Source of the DNA: Methylotenera_A sp044228245
GTDB lineage: Bacteria > Pseudomonadota > Gammaproteobacteria > Burkholderiales > Methylophilaceae
Length of the DNA stretch: 64,000 nucleotides
Assembly (NCBI GenBank): GCA_044228245.1
Contig: JBGAVG010000003.1
Span: 62,001 to 126,000, forward strand
Reading direction: 5' to 3'
Below, one piece after another: positions 62,052-64,000 of this stretch; within the stretch, counting starts at the first letter, position 1; each line of letters begins with the position of its first letter. A program made the position numbers and the translations under genes. A model generated the notes under the pieces. The model was not told where the DNA came from, made no database searches, and worked only from the letters and a program-made list of their open reading frames with translations.

Positions 62052-63217
62052 CGTATTCTGGATTTTCTTTGATAACCTGACCAAGCCTTGGAAAGAATGG
62101 CCGGAAATTTTGGCATCAATGGCAGCAGATGGTTGCGTCGATAATACATATAAAATGCCAGCATCAGAAAAAACAGATGCACCGGCCACAGGCCGACCAT
62201 GGCGCTTATTCTGCCCTGCGTGACCCACGCTTGAAAGATACTGAGCACGTTGTTGTAAATGATATAAATGACCAGTGCAAAGATGAGGTTGAGCGAGCGC
62301 CCCGCACGCGGATCAACAAAGCTAATGGGAACTGCCAGCAGCACCAGCACCAGTGCGGAGATTGGAATGGCCAACCGCCATTGCAGCTCGGCCTTGTTAC
62401 CGGGACTTTTTTCCAGCAATAGCTGTTTGGTAGTTATGGCTTGCTTGGAATACGGTTCTGGAGCAGCTTCCTTGGTTTGGACGCGTATCGCATAGCGCTC
62501 GAACTCTGTGGTTGAAACTTCCGCGGAATTTGGTTTGCCCTCATAACGGCGGCCTTTTTCCAATACCAGAAAATTGTCGCCATTTAGTTCTTTTTTACGG
62601 TAGCCAGTACTTGCTACAATCACCCCGGTTTTTTGATGCTGTGTGGACTGTACAAAGATATTTTTTACTACGTCGCCAAGTTCATCAAAGCTTTCTACAA
62701 AGTAAACACGGTCGCCGCTATTGGATTCCTTAAACACTCCCGGACTGATGGATGAGAGTTCGTCACGGCTTTTTAGCTGAGTTCTGAAATCCTGGCCTTT
62801 TTGTGTGGCCCAAGGCATCACCCACAGGCTTAAAAGCGTGATGACAACAATGATGGGCGTGGCAAAGGTTAAAATGGGGCGTATCCATTGGGTAATGCTT
62901 AAGCCCGAGCTAAACCAGGCCACCATTTCAGAATCGCGATGCCAGCGCGTAAGCGTAAGTAAAACGCCCAGAAAGATACTTAAAGATAAAATCATCGGCA
63001 GGAATTTCACCATGTTAAAGCCGAGTATGATATTAATCGCATCGTTGGGCAGAATGCCTTTTGCGGCAAGCTGCACCAAATGGCCGGCGCGCTGGGCGAT
63101 GACAATGCCGATCAATATAAAGAACATTGCACTGGCGGTGCCGATAAGCTCATGCGATAAAGATTTTTTGAATATTTTCAATTTAAATATGTTCAATATT
63201 GCGCTTTGAATTCGCAT
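62048..63217 (-). CDS. lptF: LPS export permease LptF
   Basis: The 389 residues have the same fold as LptG: helices near 25-50, 62-85 and 105-130, a periplasmic domain (about 140-270) and C-terminal helices with AIPISALVLVLLAVPISFVDPRAGR. Gene order lptF-lptG and divergence from pepA are the standard arrangement. ATG 63215-63217 is taken as the start; a TTG just before it is possible. Confidence 0.94.
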   Translation of the reverse strand: MRIQSAILNIFKLKIFKKSLSHELIGTASAMFFILIGIVIAQRAGHLVQLAAKGILPNDAINIILGFNMVKFLPMILSLSIFLGVLLTLTRWHRDSEMVAWFSSGLSITQWIRPILTFATPIIVVITLLSLWVMPWATQKGQDFRTQLKSRDELSSISPGVFKESNSGDRVYFVESFDELGDVVKNIFVQSTQHQKTGVIVASTGYRKKELNGDNFLVLEKGRRYEGKPNSAEVSTTEFERYAIRVQTKEAAPEPYSKQAITTKQLLLEKSPGNKAELQWRLAIPISALVLVLLAVPISFVDPRAGRSLNLIFALVIYIIYNNVLSIFQAWVTQGRISAMVGLWPVHLFFLMLAFYMYYRRNHLLPLMPKFPAILSKAWSGYQRKSRIR

Positions 63218-63283
63218 CAAAACGCTAGATAATTAAGTAGGGTAGAATTAGCCTGAATTTGGTAAAAATTAAAAGAGAATAAA

Positions 63284-64000
63284 ATGGAATTTAGCATAAA
63301 AAACGGAAATCCTGAAAAACAACGCTCAGATTGCCTGATTGTAGGCGTATTTGAGGGCCGCAAGTTAACGGATGCAGCAAAAAAAATAGATATTGTTTCC
63401 AACAAAGCCATCAGTGCAGTGCTGAAAAATGGCGATATGGAAGGCAAATTAAACGCCATGCTAGTGCTGCACCAGGTTGCGGGGATAGCCGCAGCACGTG
63501 TTCTGCTGGTGGGTTTGGGTAAACAGGCAGAATTCGGCGAGCGTCATTATCGCCAGGCCGTGCGCGCAGCGATTAAGGCACTGCCGAAGGGCGTTGCCAG
63601 CGCGAGCATTTTCTTGACTGAATTGCCTATAAAGAAATCAGATATTCATAGTAAAGTCGCTCAATTGGTGGAAGTCGCGATGGATGCGACTTACCAGGTG
63701 AACGCCATAAAAGCCAAAAAAGCTGAACCGAAGGCGCTGAATAAAATCGCGATTTATGTCACCAAACCTGAAAACACACAAGCTGAGGCCGGCATAAAAC
63801 TTGGCCTGGCAATTAGTTCCGGCGTGTGTTTGGCCAAAGATCTGGGTAATTTGCCGCCCAATATCTGTACGCCGACCTATTTAGGCGAGCAGGCTGAAAA
63901 ACTTGCCAAACAGTATGGATTCAAAGTGGAGGTGTTAGACAAGGCCGAAATCGAAAAGCTGGGTATGGGGTCGTTCCTGGGGGTCGCGCAGGGCAGCAAG
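63284..64000 (+). CDS. pepA: Leucyl aminopeptidase (cytosol aminopeptidase), N-terminal part, cut by window edge
   Basis: About 239 residues are visible in one open frame from ATG 63284 (MEFSIKNGNPEKQRSDCLIVG) to the end of the window. An AAAAGAG ribosome site precedes it. The N-terminal macrodomain-like region (1-160) is followed by the beginning of the catalytic domain, CLAKDLGNLPPNICTPTYLG and KAEIEKLGMGSFLGVAQGS, both characteristic of M17 aminopeptidases. The metal ligands lie beyond the window. It is divergent from lptF with 66 bases between them. Confidence 0.93.
   Translation, partial: MEFSIKNGNPEKQRSDCLIVGVFEGRKLTDAAKKIDIVSNKAISAVLKNGDMEGKLNAMLVLHQVAGIAAARVLLVGLGKQAEFGERHYRQAVRAAIKALPKGVASASIFLTELPIKKSDIHSKVAQLVEVAMDATYQVNAIKAKKAEPKALNKIAIYVTKPENTQAEAGIKLGLAISSGVCLAKDLGNLPPNICTPTYLGEQAEKLAKQYGFKVEVLDKAEIEKLGMGSFLGVAQGSK

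Noticed and set aside
62052..62228. Longer N terminus for LptG
   Set aside because: The added 59 residues are hydrophilic, overlap lptF and have no counterpart in LptG. ATG 62049-62051 gives the ATGA overlap and the normal first helix.
63217..63459. 80-codon frame antisense to the start of pepA
   Set aside because: It covers the lptF/pepA promoter region and the 5' end of pepA in the opposite direction. No ribosome site or family match.
1..64000. tRNA, rRNA or CRISPR arrays
   Set aside because: No cloverleaf-like stretch with a TTC-containing T arm plus acceptor stem, no rRNA core sequence and no regularly spaced repeats were seen by eye. A tRNAscan/Infernal run would be needed to be certain.

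Overview
The window looks like a contiguous piece of a betaproteobacterial chromosome. The best guess is a Methylophilaceae (Methylotenera-like) methylotroph. This rests on gene order (dapF-DUF484-xerC, metK-SAH riboswitch-ahcY-metF, smg-dprA-LysM facing def-fmt, rsmB-DUF4390-ntrY-ntrX, kdsD-kdsC-lptC-lptA-lptB-rpoN-hpf-hprK-rapZ-PTS, sigma-DUF3619-DUF3106-RDD, lptF-lptG facing pepA), on roughly balanced base composition, and on a PTS that has no sugar permease. The family assignment is inference. No rRNA, tRNA, CRISPR array, integrase-flanked island or insertion sequence was recognised. Coding density is very high.

Layout. 1-3.3 kb (minus): a metal-type TonB receptor cut by the window edge, a small DUF2946-like protein, then xerC, DUF484 and dapF. 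3.4-7.6 kb (plus): the activated-methyl/one-carbon block metK, an S-adenosylhomocysteine riboswitch, ahcY, a small membrane protein and metF. 7.6-10.4 kb (minus): smg, dprA and a LysM protein. 10.5-19.2 kb (plus): def, fmt, htpX, an AT-rich orphan membrane protein, an intergenic repeat, rsmB, DUF4390 and an NtrY/NtrX-type pair whose regulator has a degenerate sigma-54-activator domain. 19.2-32.5 kb (minus): xth, prlC and a long co-oriented run. That run carries Kdo synthesis (kdsD, kdsC), LPS transport (lptC, lptA, lptB), rpoN, hpf, and a regulatory phosphotransferase chain (hprK, rapZ, EIIA-Man, HPr, EI).

32.7-44 kb: a KefB-type exchanger, a glycine-oxidase-like flavoprotein, nhaA, moaC, a BepA-like M48 peptidase overlapping soxY-soxZ, DUF2892, a COG2509 flavoprotein, hda and a PerM-type permease. 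44-49.4 kb (plus): purM, two tandem DUF3108 proteins (the second with a TonB-like anchor and proline linker), a second RsmB-like methyltransferase and a dicarboxylate/amino acid symporter. 49.5-58.7 kb: an RND efflux pump with its adaptor, ampD, a CaCA exchanger, a PilS/PilR-type pair and a PP0621-type protein. 58.9-64 kb: a sigma factor, DUF3619, DUF3106, RDD, lptG/lptF and the start of pepA.

Most of the window is core housekeeping. The parts that stand out are: a second, silently diverged copy of the metK 3' end between metK and the riboswitch; the riboswitch with a competing downstream helix; the degenerate NtrX; the PTS chain lacking ptsN at its usual place; the TonB-like DUF3108 protein; orphan SoxYZ; and an orphan coiled-coil membrane gene beside a palindromic mosaic repeat. 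No wholly new multi-gene system was established.
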